Below, in pieces: positions 1 through 5,373 of a stretch of DNA of 5,373 nt; position 1 is the stretch's first letter; the number at the start of each line of letters is the position of its first letter. The notes beneath the pieces are model-generated. The model was not told the origin of the DNA. It saw nothing but the letters and a program-made list of their open reading frames with translations, and did no database searches. The position numbers and the translations under genes were made by a program. The stretch spans positions 1 through 5,373 of the forward strand of contig JAOUQB010000197.1 in assembly GCA_029879555.1 (NCBI GenBank), in the 5' to 3' direction. This DNA is from Nitrospirota bacterium (lineage in GTDB: Bacteria; Nitrospirota; Nitrospiria; Nitrospirales; UBA8639).

Positions 1-1
1 A

Positions 2-130
2 CGATGTCTGATTGCCAGCATGTACAAGAACGGCCATCATGTGCTTCTTGTGGGCTTAAACGTCAAAAACCGATGGAAACAGGCCGAGCAACTGCTTCAA
101 TATGGACAGGCCCTGTTGGTAGGGAAATGA
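2..130 (+). CDS. C-terminal end of a D-alanyl-D-alanine carboxypeptidase (peptidase S11), 5'-truncated by the window
   Basis: Only the last 42 residues are present, starting RCLIAS and ending QALLVGK before the TGA at 128-130. The run LIASMYKNGHHVLLVGLNV, then NRWKQAEQLLQYGQALL, matches the pattern that closes the catalytic domain of S11 D,D-carboxypeptidases. In that family a 'cLiasa.rnG..li.VvLg' strand is followed by 'r..ea..LldyGf'. These penicillin-binding proteins trim the terminal D-Ala from peptidoglycan pentapeptides in the periplasm. The catalytic SxxK, SxN and KTG motifs would lie upstream, outside the window, so activity cannot be judged. The protein stops about 13 residues after the LLQYG motif. 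That leaves no room for the extra C-terminal beta domain of E. coli DacA, so a shorter DacD/DacF-like form is likely, though this is inference. It converges on the minus-strand gene at 166 with a 35-base gap and no clear terminator. The family call rests on a short segment; an overlapping 95-codon frame from position 4 has no family resemblance. Confidence 0.75.
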   Translation, partial: RCLIASMYKNGHHVLLVGLNVKNRWKQAEQLLQYGQALLVGK

Positions 131-165
131 TTCACTCACAGAATCGGGCCATCAACGCCTCCCCC

Positions 166-1578
166 CTATTTGTCGCGTCCGACGTGAAAGAGGTAGGCCT
201 CGCGAAGATTTTCCTGAGCAAGAACATAGTCAGGTTGGAGGGTGAGGGCCACACGAAATTCTTCAATCGCATGCGTCCAATCACCTTGTAACGCATAGGC
301 ATGACCCAGGTTGTTATGCGGCCTGGCTTTTTGTGGAGATTTGTGAACAGTATCCGACCACAACAGAACGGAATCCTGGTACAAGGCATTTCGCTGAACC
401 GTTAAGAAACAAAGAACTAAGATCCATGCCAGCCCAATCGACCGACAACCTGTCCGCACCCATGGCAACCATGATGTGGCCCTGAAGACCCAGTTAAAAA
501 TCGCCAGACCAACCGTCATAACCACAATGAAAACTCCCATAGAAGGCAAATACAAGTTGCGCTCACTTAATAGATCATTGCGCGGAATGATACTGTTCGT
601 CGGGAGAAGGTGAAGAAAAAACCAACCGACACCAAACGCCACCAGAGGCAATCGTCGCATTGCAACTAAGGCCCCGACGATTAATCCGCACAACACCATC
701 AGATCAAGAAGCAATGGCCATTGAAGGATGGAATGCACAAGAGGAAGATCATGATCAAAGGTCTGTTTCCAAGGCGCGAAAAACAGGAGGAGGGCATAAG
801 CCACCGCATGCACCTGACTCAAGACATTGTCGAAAATTGGACGGATGCCAAGACTGAAATCGGCCAAAAAGACATAACGGGGATGCAGCCAAAGAGCGAC
901 AGCCATGACCAAGACCATGCTCCAAAATGGCACATGGCAGGAGAGAAACAGGGAACCGAGAGCTCGCCCATGAAGGCGCCGCACCAGAATATCCCAGAGC
1001 AAGAGCGCAAGAGGAAAGGTCACGGCGGTTTCTTTAGAAGCCATCGCCAAGAGAAAGGCCACCATGGCAGCGATAAACCAAACTTTGTGTTTTGCCTCGC
1101 GACGTCCCTCTTCCGTACCCTTGAGATACAGCAGGAAGGCCAGAAGATAGAAACAGGTCATGAGCCCGGAAGCTCGCCCGGAGAGATACGTCACCGTTTC
1201 GGTCGTAAGAGGATGAACCAGAAAAATGATCGCGGTCCAAAACGCAATAGAGGGGCTATCATCCGTCCTGGCACGTAGCACAATCCAATACACCAATAAG
1301 CCTGAGACCAGATGCAGCCCGATATTGATAAAATGATACCCCCAAGCGGAATCAGCAAAGAGGAACCGGTCCCACAGAAAGGTGCCGTAGAGGACGGGAC
1401 GAACCATATGGTCGAGATGACCAATAAATATCTCCCCGCCCGAGACATGGGGATTGTCGACGATCGAGGCATAGTCATCAAATTGGAACTCACCCAGTAA
1501 CGAATTGGCGTAAACCACGAGGGAAATCCCCACCAGCCAGAGCACAGATGGATCGCTTGACTTGAAAATTTTCATCAT
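166..1578 (-). CDS. TMTC-like multi-pass membrane glycosyltransferase (GT-C fold) with C-terminal TPR
   Basis: This 470-residue polytopic inner-membrane protein has about ten hydrophobic segments (for example 11-27, 83-101, 112-122, 139-152, 168-181, 218-231, 257-269, 287-307, 311-325, 346-361, 381-394) and a soluble C-terminal tail. Several motifs resemble the eukaryotic TMTC family and its bacterial relatives. There is an acidic FDD motif in the first outside loop (D34, D35), HPLTTE (122-127) with SGR (R135), SKETAVTFPLALLLWD (181-196), and SERNLYLPSMG (338-348). A TPR unit covers about 416-450 (ARPHNNLGHAYALQGDW), with a likely partial second one after it. TMTC proteins are O-mannosyltransferases that use a lipid-linked sugar, with the FDD acidic pair at the active site; the acceptor and sugar here are unknown. 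Two ATGs occur at 1576-1578 and 1573-1575. A GGAG (complement of 1591-1594) is 12 bases from the first but only 6 from an in-frame TTG at 1582-1584, so TTG may be the true start. An ATG at 1632 would overlap the divergent gene and is disfavoured. The gene diverges from the exported-protein cluster and is probably monocistronic. Confidence 0.8.
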   Translation of the reverse strand: MMKIFKSSDPSVLWLVGISLVVYANSLLGEFQFDDYASIVDNPHVSGGEIFIGHLDHMVRPVLYGTFLWDRFLFADSAWGYHFINIGLHLVSGLLVYWIVLRARTDDSPSIAFWTAIIFLVHPLTTETVTYLSGRASGLMTCFYLLAFLLYLKGTEEGRREAKHKVWFIAAMVAFLLAMASKETAVTFPLALLLWDILVRRLHGRALGSLFLSCHVPFWSMVLVMAVALWLHPRYVFLADFSLGIRPIFDNVLSQVHAVAYALLLFFAPWKQTFDHDLPLVHSILQWPLLLDLMVLCGLIVGALVAMRRLPLVAFGVGWFFLHLLPTNSIIPRNDLLSERNLYLPSMGVFIVVMTVGLAIFNWVFRATSWLPWVRTGCRSIGLAWILVLCFLTVQRNALYQDSVLLWSDTVHKSPQKARPHNNLGHAYALQGDWTHAIEEFRVALTLQPDYVLAQENLREAYLFHVGRDK

Positions 1579-1626
1579 CCACAAATTATGCTCCAACACC
1601 AACTGACTGTACAGAGGAGGAAGGGA
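1579..1626. promoter_or_regulatory. 48-base divergent intergenic region with overlapping promoter candidates
   Basis: Only 48 bases separate the start codons of the glycosyltransferase-like gene (minus) and the exported HExxH gene (plus), so both promoters must lie in or overlap this interval or the gene ends. On the plus strand, TTGAAA at 1562-1567 and TATGCT at 1587-1592 form a weak sigma70-like pair with a 19-base spacer. On the minus strand, CATAAT (complement of 1585-1590) matches TATAAT at five of six positions and lies 6 bases from ATG 1578, but no good -35 was found. Transcription from that minus-strand element would give a leaderless or nearly leaderless mRNA. The motif matches are visible; their use as promoters is inference. 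Confidence 0.25.
1615..1620 (+). promoter_or_regulatory. Shine-Dalgarno site AGGAGG fixing the start at 1627
   Basis: A perfect AGGAGG lies 6 bases upstream of ATG 1627. The reading frame is open back to an ATG at 1588, but that start has no such site, and its 13 extra residues (including QRRKG) would bury the signal peptide. The site therefore selects 1627. Confidence 0.85.
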
Positions 1627-2298
1627 ATGCACATCATAAGGCTCTTGCCATTCGTTCTAGGAGGTATCCTGCTACTCATCGGTATTCCAATCGACAGCCG
1701 AGCCCAAGGGTCCGCCTGCGGCTGCAGCCAACAAGACAAGCTTGACCTGGATAGCCGAATCAAACAGGTCACCGCTGCCATGAAAGAATACGATGCCTTA
1801 ATCTCTGAATGGGAAAGAAAAGAAAAAGGAGCAGGCGAACCGCTCATGCTCAATTCCACACATCGGAGAAGTGTGCAAGGATCTGTTGGATTCAGGATGT
1901 CCGGCGCAGGGGATCCCAATGCCAGGAGATTCGATGCCGTGACCGATGCAGCCTGCTATATCACGGTCAACCCGGCCGCTACGTCATGCCTGCGCGGCGC
2001 GCTGGAAGATCATGAGGCGGTGCATAAGAAGGCCTGTGAGAAGAACACCAGCTCCAATCCATTCACCGATTGGCGCGCCAGTCAGCGAGTGGTGGATTAC
2101 ATGAAAGAAGAACAAGCGGGATATCAAAAGGAATTAGAACGACTCACGAAAGAACGGAATCAACAACAGAAGAATTGCCAGAAATTGACCAAGCTAGATC
2201 CCAGCATGCAACGGCAATTGGAACAAGGGATGGCGCAACAAGAACGACTACAGAGCGCAAACAATCGCCTGGAGAGTTATGGAAAGTCATTGAACTAA
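1627..2298 (+). CDS. Exported cysteine-containing protein with HExxH zinc-peptidase-like motif, function unknown
   Basis: This is a 223-residue protein I cannot assign to a named family. The N-terminus is a clear Sec signal peptide: a short basic start, a hydrophobic core at about 6-20, and a likely cleavage at SRA|Q after residue 26, so it should act in the periplasm or outside. The mature part has six cysteines (C31, C33, C110, C121, C137, C184), which suggests disulphides. Residues 129-133 read HEAVH, an HExxH zinc-binding motif, followed by C137 and, about 30 residues on, by YMKEEQAGYQKEL (158-170). In that segment E161 or E162 could serve as the third metal ligand of a gluzincin-type site. 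The pattern 'HExxH...C...E.AY..e...L' resembles small metallopeptidase-like modules seen in secreted and toxin proteins, but no catalysis is shown. From about 155 to 220 the chain is a Gln/Lys/Glu-rich helix, probably a coiled coil. It leads an apparent operon, with the HEAT-like gene starting 34 bases downstream. The gene itself is certain; the enzyme reading is tentative. Confidence 0.85.
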   Translation: MHIIRLLPFVLGGILLLIGIPIDSRAQGSACGCSQQDKLDLDSRIKQVTAAMKEYDALISEWERKEKGAGEPLMLNSTHRRSVQGSVGFRMSGAGDPNARRFDAVTDAACYITVNPAATSCLRGALEDHEAVHKKACEKNTSSNPFTDWRASQRVVDYMKEEQAGYQKELERLTKERNQQQKNCQKLTKLDPSMQRQLEQGMAQQERLQSANNRLESYGKSLN

Positions 2299-2332
2299 TC
2301 AAACGTGAATGCACTAATCAGGAGGAAAATCC

Positions 2333-3541
2333 ATGACAGCATGTTCGTATATGACCCGAGGGGCGATGATCACCCTGCTTCTGGTATGTGGGAATGCCCC
2401 GGATAATCCTGCATGGGCGACATCCTTGGCCGCTCACCCCATCTCCCAGGAAGCCACTTCAAAGGAAACACCAAAAGATGAAGTGGTGAAAACATATCTG
2501 GCCACCTGCCGGGCCAAACCCGTCAAACAGACCGAATGCAACACCGTCCAGAAGGAAGCCATCGACATACTCAAAGAGGATTTGCGCACATTGGGATCCT
2601 CCGCCAATCCAACATACCTCCCGGCCATCTTTACCGTGTCCAAATCAGATGAACCCGATCTGCGTATTGCCGCCGCCGACGCCGTCGGCATGATCGGTCC
2701 CCCGGAGTCGGCAGTGGAACAACTCTTCTCATTAGTCAACGATCCCGTGCCGGACGTGCGAAAAGCCGCATCCCAAATGCTACAACATGGAAAAGGGGAG
2801 ACTCTCGACCTCTTAGCCAGACGCACCGGGAGCTCTCTCCAGGCAGGTCGAACACTGGAAACCCCGCCGGATGCGAAGAAATATGGAATGCCAGTCGTTC
2901 CGGATAGCACCTATCTCTTCTTTGCCAGTGATGTCACGCAAGGGCGGCTCACGTACGTGACGAAAAAAGACATGAAAGACAATCTGGCCTTTTTTAAACA
3001 AAAAGCAAAAAAAGGGCCATTGGAACTTGGGGCATTCAAAGAACTGTATGGAAACGCTTTAGATGATGAACAAAATGCCAGGGAGCAGGCGCAACAAGAA
3101 GCCATGGCTAACATACTTTCACAAGAGCCACCCACGGATCCTTCAAAGATGGATGCCTATCTGAAACAGATGGAACAGGCGCAAACCGCCATGGCCACGC
3201 AAGCAACCTTTATGACTGAAGAACTCTATCCTCCTGATGTCTTCGCGTCACCAAAGGTCTATGTCCTGGAGGAGCGAAAGATTGGGCAACGGAACTATCC
3301 AACGAAGTATGTCGTCCTCTATGAAGACCAGGCTCTCAAGCGACCGGGGGTCCGGCTCTGCTGGATGACCTCGTCCGAGCAGGCGATAAAGTCTGTACAA
3401 ACGCCCTCCATGATGGAGGAGGCGGTTGAAAAGCAAGTTCCGCAAGAAAACCTGGATCCTGTCATTAAAGAAAAAAGCAAACAGGAACGGAAAAAATTTC
3501 AGCAGGAACAGTCGGATCTTGAAAAGCAACTGGGATTTTAA
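2333..3541 (+). CDS. Exported HEAT-repeat-like protein with charged helical region, function unknown
   Basis: The 402-residue product starts at ATG 2333, with GGAGG at 2321-2325 spaced 7 bases. It has a signal peptide: R9, a hydrophobic core at about 11-19 and a likely cut after AWA (27-29). C19 follows LLLV, which is a poor lipobox, so a lipoprotein is less likely. Cysteines C59 and C69 flank a short loop. Residues about 92-152 hold two HEAT-like helical repeats: PTYLPAIFTVSKSDEPDLRI with AAADAVGMIG, then AVEQLFSLVNDPVPDVRKAA. Such repeats are protein-binding scaffolds. After a linker come a probable beta segment (192-211, STYLFFASDVTQGRLTYVTK), long Gln/Glu/Ala-rich helices (244-295), a second beta-rich stretch (307-345, with VYVLEERKIG and YPTKYVVLYED) and a highly charged C-terminal helix (361-400). 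The architecture suggests a periplasmic scaffold or adaptor rather than an enzyme. It is probably co-transcribed with the HExxH gene 34 bases upstream and may bind or regulate that product; this is inference from gene order only. Confidence 0.85.
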   Translation: MTACSYMTRGAMITLLLVCGNAPDNPAWATSLAAHPISQEATSKETPKDEVVKTYLATCRAKPVKQTECNTVQKEAIDILKEDLRTLGSSANPTYLPAIFTVSKSDEPDLRIAAADAVGMIGPPESAVEQLFSLVNDPVPDVRKAASQMLQHGKGETLDLLARRTGSSLQAGRTLETPPDAKKYGMPVVPDSTYLFFASDVTQGRLTYVTKKDMKDNLAFFKQKAKKGPLELGAFKELYGNALDDEQNAREQAQQEAMANILSQEPPTDPSKMDAYLKQMEQAQTAMATQATFMTEELYPPDVFASPKVYVLEERKIGQRNYPTKYVVLYEDQALKRPGVRLCWMTSSEQAIKSVQTPSMMEEAVEKQVPQENLDPVIKEKSKQERKKFQQEQSDLEKQLGF

Positions 3542-3713
3542 GAAACAGAAATATCTGGGATGAAAACTTTCAGCCGATTTCCATATTTTTGAGGTCCCGC
3601 ATTCGCAACAAGGAGCATGAAGATGAAAGTGGGATTCCTTGGAATAGTGCTAGGGGTTATGGTCTCCATCGGAGTGGCTTGGGGAATTCTGTTCGAAGTC
3701 AAAGAAGCCGTGT

Positions 3714-3719
3714 AGGAGG
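3714..3719 (+). promoter_or_regulatory. AGGAGG overlapping the premature TAG
   Basis: The stop codon at 3713-3715 is embedded in TAGGAGG, a consensus Shine-Dalgarno core. The next in-frame start-like codon is TTG 3734, 14 bases away, which is too far for efficient initiation. A TTG at 3724 is well placed but lies in another frame. The site may therefore be accidental. Confidence 0.25.
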
Positions 3720-3882
3720 CCCTTTGCCGAAAATTGGCGACGGACTATGCGAACGATCCCAAGGCCTTCACGGTACAATCAATTGCACAACTACAGATCC
3801 GCCTGGCTCAAACAGTGCCCCCCCTTTTCTCCGGTGTCGGTTGCACTGCTCGGCCCATGCCACCAGGCCAGGGAAACCTAGA

Positions 3883-3892
3883 GGGGGGGGGG
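3883..3892. repeat. Homopolymer tract of ten G
   Basis: Ten consecutive G residues follow CTAGA and precede AGGGACG. They lie in the downstream part of the interrupted small gene, 58 bases after a run of seven C (3818-3824). Tracts of this length slip during replication and are also error-prone in sequencing. With ten G the frame of the interrupted gene stays open to 3982; a change of one base would shift it. Confidence 0.9.
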
Positions 3893-4004
3893 AGGGACGA
3901 CCAACTCGTGGTGCTCAGGCAAGGCCCGCCAATTCATCAGAGCGTCCACTTAGATGGCCGGATAGAAGGCCTCGATCAATGAAGAGGAAAGGAGAGCGAG
4001 GGGA

Positions 4005-4020
4005 GGAAAGTGGCCTTTCC
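4005..4020. terminator. Weak hairpin between convergent genes
   Basis: GGAAAG (4005-4010) and CTTTCC (4015-4020) form a six-base-pair stem with a TGGC loop, 22 bases beyond the sixA stop and 22 bases after the end of the + strand reading frame. Neither side has the T-run of a classical intrinsic terminator; on the minus strand a C/T-rich stretch follows. It may be a weak bidirectional terminator or an mRNA-end structure. Confidence 0.25.
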
Positions 4021-4041
4021 AAAACGATGACATGATCGGAA

Positions 4042-4539
4042 TCAATCAGTTGTTTTCTTGGGATAATCAAAATCCAACAACTCACCTTGAGCCTGGCCAA
4101 TTTTCGACCACGTATCAGTCGGAAATCTCAAGATCGCCATCCCACAGGTTGGGACATTCTCGATCTGACTCCCGCTCAGTGCATTAATCAAATGGGTAAA
4201 GGTGGGATTGTGTCCAACCAGCATGGCGCAATCAATGGCGTCATCCAGTTCGCGAATAATCAAAATCACATTGATCGGTTCGGCCCCGTACAGGCGTTCG
4301 TCAATTGTTATCTCTGAGATGGGATAGTCGATTGCCTCTGCCAAAATAGTGGCGGTGGTTTCAGCGCGAACTGCGGAGCTAGAGATAATGATCTGGGGTT
4401 GTGGCTTTCGCTTGCGTAGGCGTTTTCCCATGCGAGGGGCATCTTGCTCTCCGCGTTCGTTGAGCGGGCGGGCATGATCGGACATATTGGCATTGTTCCA
4501 AGAAGATTTGGCATGACGACTCAAATACAACGTTTTCAT
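4042..4539 (-). CDS. sixA: SixA-type phosphohistidine phosphatase (histidine phosphatase superfamily)
   Basis: This 165-residue cytoplasmic protein has the full SixA signature. LSRHAKSSW near the start carries the RHA motif (R8, H9), with H9 the phosphate-accepting histidine. It is followed by the DHARPLNERG loop (21-30), SSSAVRAETTA (53-63) with R58 in the phosphate pocket, an ERLYGAEP acidic segment (81-88) and VGHNPTF (108-114) with the second catalytic H110. The length is typical: SixA proteins have one short alpha/beta domain without the cap of larger phosphoglycerate mutases. In E. coli, SixA dephosphorylates a phosphohistidine on a phosphotransferase-system protein or histidine phosphotransfer domain; the target here is unknown. 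The start ATG (complement of 4537-4539) has no Shine-Dalgarno sequence in the 15 bases before it, which suggests weak or leaderless initiation. No partner gene is adjacent. It is transcribed away from the 560-base non-coding stretch and toward the decayed small gene. Confidence 0.92.
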   Translation of the reverse strand: MKTLYLSRHAKSSWNNANMSDHARPLNERGEQDAPRMGKRLRKRKPQPQIIISSSAVRAETTATILAEAIDYPISEITIDERLYGAEPINVILIIRELDDAIDCAMLVGHNPTFTHLINALSGSQIENVPTCGMAILRFPTDTWSKIGQAQGELLDFDYPKKTTD

Positions 4540-4681
4540 CGTGGTGTTCTATAAAGAAAAGAATGTGTAAGGGGTGGATAGACTCTTATACCAATAAAGG
4601 AGTAGCAACGGCATTAGAAAGAAGAGATTTGCGAAAAATAATCATCATCAATACATCATACGTACTCCGTCATCCCGCCAT

Positions 4682-4703
4682 GTCCCACTTCGTCAAATGG
4701 GAC
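4682..4703. repeat. Short inverted repeat GTCCCA...TGGGAC
   Basis: GTCCCA (4682-4687) and TGGGAC (4698-4703) are perfect complements separated by ten bases. TT/AA inside the spacer allows two further pairs after one mismatch. It could be a protein-binding dyad or a small RNA hairpin. It is about 145 bases upstream of the sixA start and 390 upstream of the YdcH gene, too far for a typical operator of either. Confidence 0.45.
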
Positions 4704-4892
4704 CTCACGATATCTTGAAATTTTGAAGGTAAGAGTCGATATGCACCTAAAAACCATGTAATTTTTTGACCGAAGAACAACGTGCCATTCAAGTGGTCGT
4801 TCAAGCCTCCACGTAGAAGCCATGAAGCCGATTCATCTATAGGATCGTGGTTTTTGCAATTATAATCAATGAGTTTGGTATCTTGGTGCATG

Positions 4893-4939
4893 GTGGTTCT
4901 CACGACACTCGATAAATCGTGATGTGTCGTGGGTGCCAC
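4893..4939. other. Long stem-loop (16-position stem, one U-U mismatch), possible structured RNA or repeat element
   Basis: The core is a perfect eight-base inverted repeat, CACGACAC (4901-4908) and GTGTCGTG (4924-4931). Outside it, GTGG (4893-4896) pairs with CCAC (4936-4939). On a + strand RNA, the four bases between include two G-U pairs, one C-G pair and one U-U mismatch, giving an almost continuous 16-position stem. The 15-base loop contains its own CGAT-AA-ATCG palindrome (4910-4919). No T-run follows, so it is not a standard terminator. It could be part of a small RNA, a REP-like palindromic element or a binding site. The pairing is visible in the sequence; any role is inference. Confidence 0.5.
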
Positions 4940-5036
4940 AGGACTGCAGACCTTGCCATGTCTCGCTGCTGGGGGAATGGCATGCTCTTAGGATTGGGTT
5001 TCGATATAGATAATTCGCGAAAAGTTGTGTTACAAA

Positions 5037-5052
5037 GAGTGATACATTACTC
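5037..5052. promoter_or_regulatory. Near-palindrome, candidate operator/promoter region of the YdcH gene
   Basis: GAGTGATACATTACTC is a 16-base dyad with one imperfect pair, located 45 bases before the YdcH start in an AT-rich leader. It lies between a TTACAA (5030-5035) and a TATTAA (5055-5060), which form a weak sigma70-like pair with a long 19-base spacer. A regulator bound to the dyad would sit across the promoter spacer. Both the operator and the promoter are tentative. Confidence 0.3.
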
Positions 5053-5096
5053 ACTATTAATATTTGATAAATCATTTATTCAAAGGGAGTCTTGCC

Positions 5097-5333
5097 ATGC
5101 CACTTAGACACCACCCATTGGTCAAAGAGTTTCCAGAACATCATGATCGTATTCATGAATTGAAAATATCGGATGGACATTTTCACCGCCTCATGAACGA
5201 CTATGAGAATCTTGATAAGGAGATTTTTCGGGCAAAAAGCGATGTAGAGCCGACAGACGATACCCATCTCAAGGAGTTGGGTGTACGACGGGTGCAGTTA
5301 AAGGATCAGATTTATGCCTTGATTCAGCAATAG
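5097..5333 (+). CDS. YdcH family (DUF465) small protein
   Basis: This complete 78-residue protein starts at ATG 5097, with AAGGGAG at 5083-5089 spaced 7 bases; the upstream in-frame start at 5064 would add 11 residues across this ribosome site and is rejected. The sequence follows the DUF465 pattern also seen in E. coli YdcH: FPEHHDRIHELKISDGHF (12-29), then a middle helix with NDYENLDKEIFRAKS (34-48), a short acidic linker (49-57) and a final helix with LKELGVRRVQLKDQIYALI (58-76), ending QLKDxI as in the family. The fold is a two-helix hairpin or coiled coil, cytoplasmic, without catalytic residues. The cellular function of the family is unknown. Compared with E. coli YdcH it carries about ten extra N-terminal residues (MPLRHHPLVK) before the conserved FPE. 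It appears monocistronic in this window, after a long leader that may hold its own promoter and dyad. Confidence 0.9.
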   Translation: MPLRHHPLVKEFPEHHDRIHELKISDGHFHRLMNDYENLDKEIFRAKSDVEPTDDTHLKELGVRRVQLKDQIYALIQQ

Positions 5334-5373
5334 TGACAATGTGATTGGTGGGTGCATTCCATTGCGCCTGCCC

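Larger units (their letters stand above)
3623..3982 (+). pseudogene. Small membrane-anchored protein gene interrupted by an in-frame TAG (or a 30-residue membrane peptide gene followed by remnants)
   Basis: AGGAG at 3611-3615 is spaced 7 bases from ATG 3623; the in-frame ATG at 3617 is too close to it. The first 30 codons read MKVGFLGIVLGVMV, then SIGVAWGILFEVKEAV: a single transmembrane segment or uncleaved signal anchor ending in a charged helix. A TAG follows at 3713-3715. The same frame then stays open for 88 codons to TGA 3980-3982 and continues the helix convincingly with EALCRKLATDYANDPKAF (18 residues), followed by SIAQLQIRLAQT. A single CAG-to-TAG change would explain the stop, so a decayed gene is the simplest reading. 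Past about position 3818 the translation becomes Pro/Gly-rich and unprotein-like, around a C7 run and a G10 run, so a frameshift or unrelated sequence may follow. Alternatives are a functional 30-residue membrane peptide, or reinitiation at TTG 3734 after the AGGAGG that overlaps the stop codon. No family was recognised. It lies 81 bases after the HEAT-like gene on the same strand and may be the third member of that operon. Confidence 0.5.
4540..5096. other. 557-base intergenic stretch without a convincing gene
   Basis: Open frames here (for example 4670-4939 on the minus strand, with a GTG start) have no family resemblance, no convincing ribosome site and unbiased composition, so I do not call them. 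The stretch contains the 5' leader of sixA, an inverted repeat at 4682-4703, a strong stem-loop at 4893-4939 and an AT-rich leader with a near-palindrome before the YdcH gene. The part from 4640 to 4990 could hide an RNA gene or a decayed element; neither is proven. Confidence 0.6.

Noticed and set aside
721..1278. A 185-codon + strand open frame.
   Set aside because: It lies fully antisense to the glycosyltransferase-like gene, whose membrane segments and motifs are coherent; its translation is a Lys/His/Gly-rich mirror of that gene.
3560..3589. A nine-codon ATG frame just after the HEAT-like gene.
   Set aside because: It is very short, with no ribosome site and no link to the next gene.
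3713..3715. TAG as a pyrrolysine codon.
   Set aside because: Pyrrolysine needs pyl genes and is known mostly in methylamine methyltransferases; nothing in the window supports it, and a CAG-to-TAG mutation is simpler.
3768..3949. A protein-like reading on the minus strand (DALMNWRALPEHHELVV) opposite the decayed small gene.
   Set aside because: With ten C on this strand the frame meets a TAG just after the tract, and it is preceded by a TAA; it stays open only if one base is added. No family was recognised, so it is noted only as another reason to check the tract length.
3589..4035. A 148-codon + strand frame overlapping the small interrupted gene.
   Set aside because: Its translation is Arg/Ser/Gly-rich with no domain, starts at a TTG without a ribosome site, and ignores the well-placed AGGAG-ATG at 3623.
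4670..4939. An 89-codon minus-strand open frame in the sixA-YdcH interval.
   Set aside because: It starts at a GTG inside the stem-loop arm, has no ribosome site, and its translation resembles no known family and lacks domain-like composition.

Overview
The window looks like an ordinary chromosomal stretch of a Gram-negative bacterium with G+C near one half. Shine-Dalgarno sites are strong (AGGAGG, GGAGG), several products carry signal peptides, and YdcH- and SixA-type genes are present. The mix of a TMTC-like membrane TPR glycosyltransferase, SixA and poorly known secreted proteins would suit a Nitrospirota-type genome such as a Nitrospira of moderate G+C. That assignment is a low-confidence inference, because no marker gene is present.

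Left part (1-1578): the last 42 residues of a penicillin-binding-protein-5-like D-alanyl-D-alanine carboxypeptidase enter on the + strand. They converge, with a 35-base gap, on a minus-strand gene for a multi-pass GT-C type membrane protein with a C-terminal TPR, resembling the TMTC protein O-mannosyltransferase family.

Middle (1579-3982): divergent from that gene, with only 48 bases between start codons, begins a + strand gene cluster for the cell envelope. It encodes a 223-residue exported protein with an HExxH zinc-peptidase-like motif and six cysteines, then, 34 bases later, a 402-residue exported protein with HEAT-like repeats, long charged helices and two probable beta segments. The third member is a short membrane-anchored reading frame that is interrupted by an in-frame TAG and contains a ten-G tract; it is best read as a decayed gene, or as a 30-residue peptide gene followed by remnants. 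The first two genes are unfamiliar to me and are the most likely place for something undescribed: an exported metallopeptidase-like protein with a scaffold-like partner.

Right part (3983-5373): sixA, a phosphohistidine phosphatase of the histidine phosphatase superfamily, lies on the minus strand. It is followed by about 560 bases without a convincing gene. That stretch holds a strong 47-nt stem-loop, a smaller inverted repeat and a near-palindrome. A complete YdcH (DUF465) family gene on the + strand closes the window.

No tRNA, rRNA, CRISPR array, insertion sequence or transposase was recognised.
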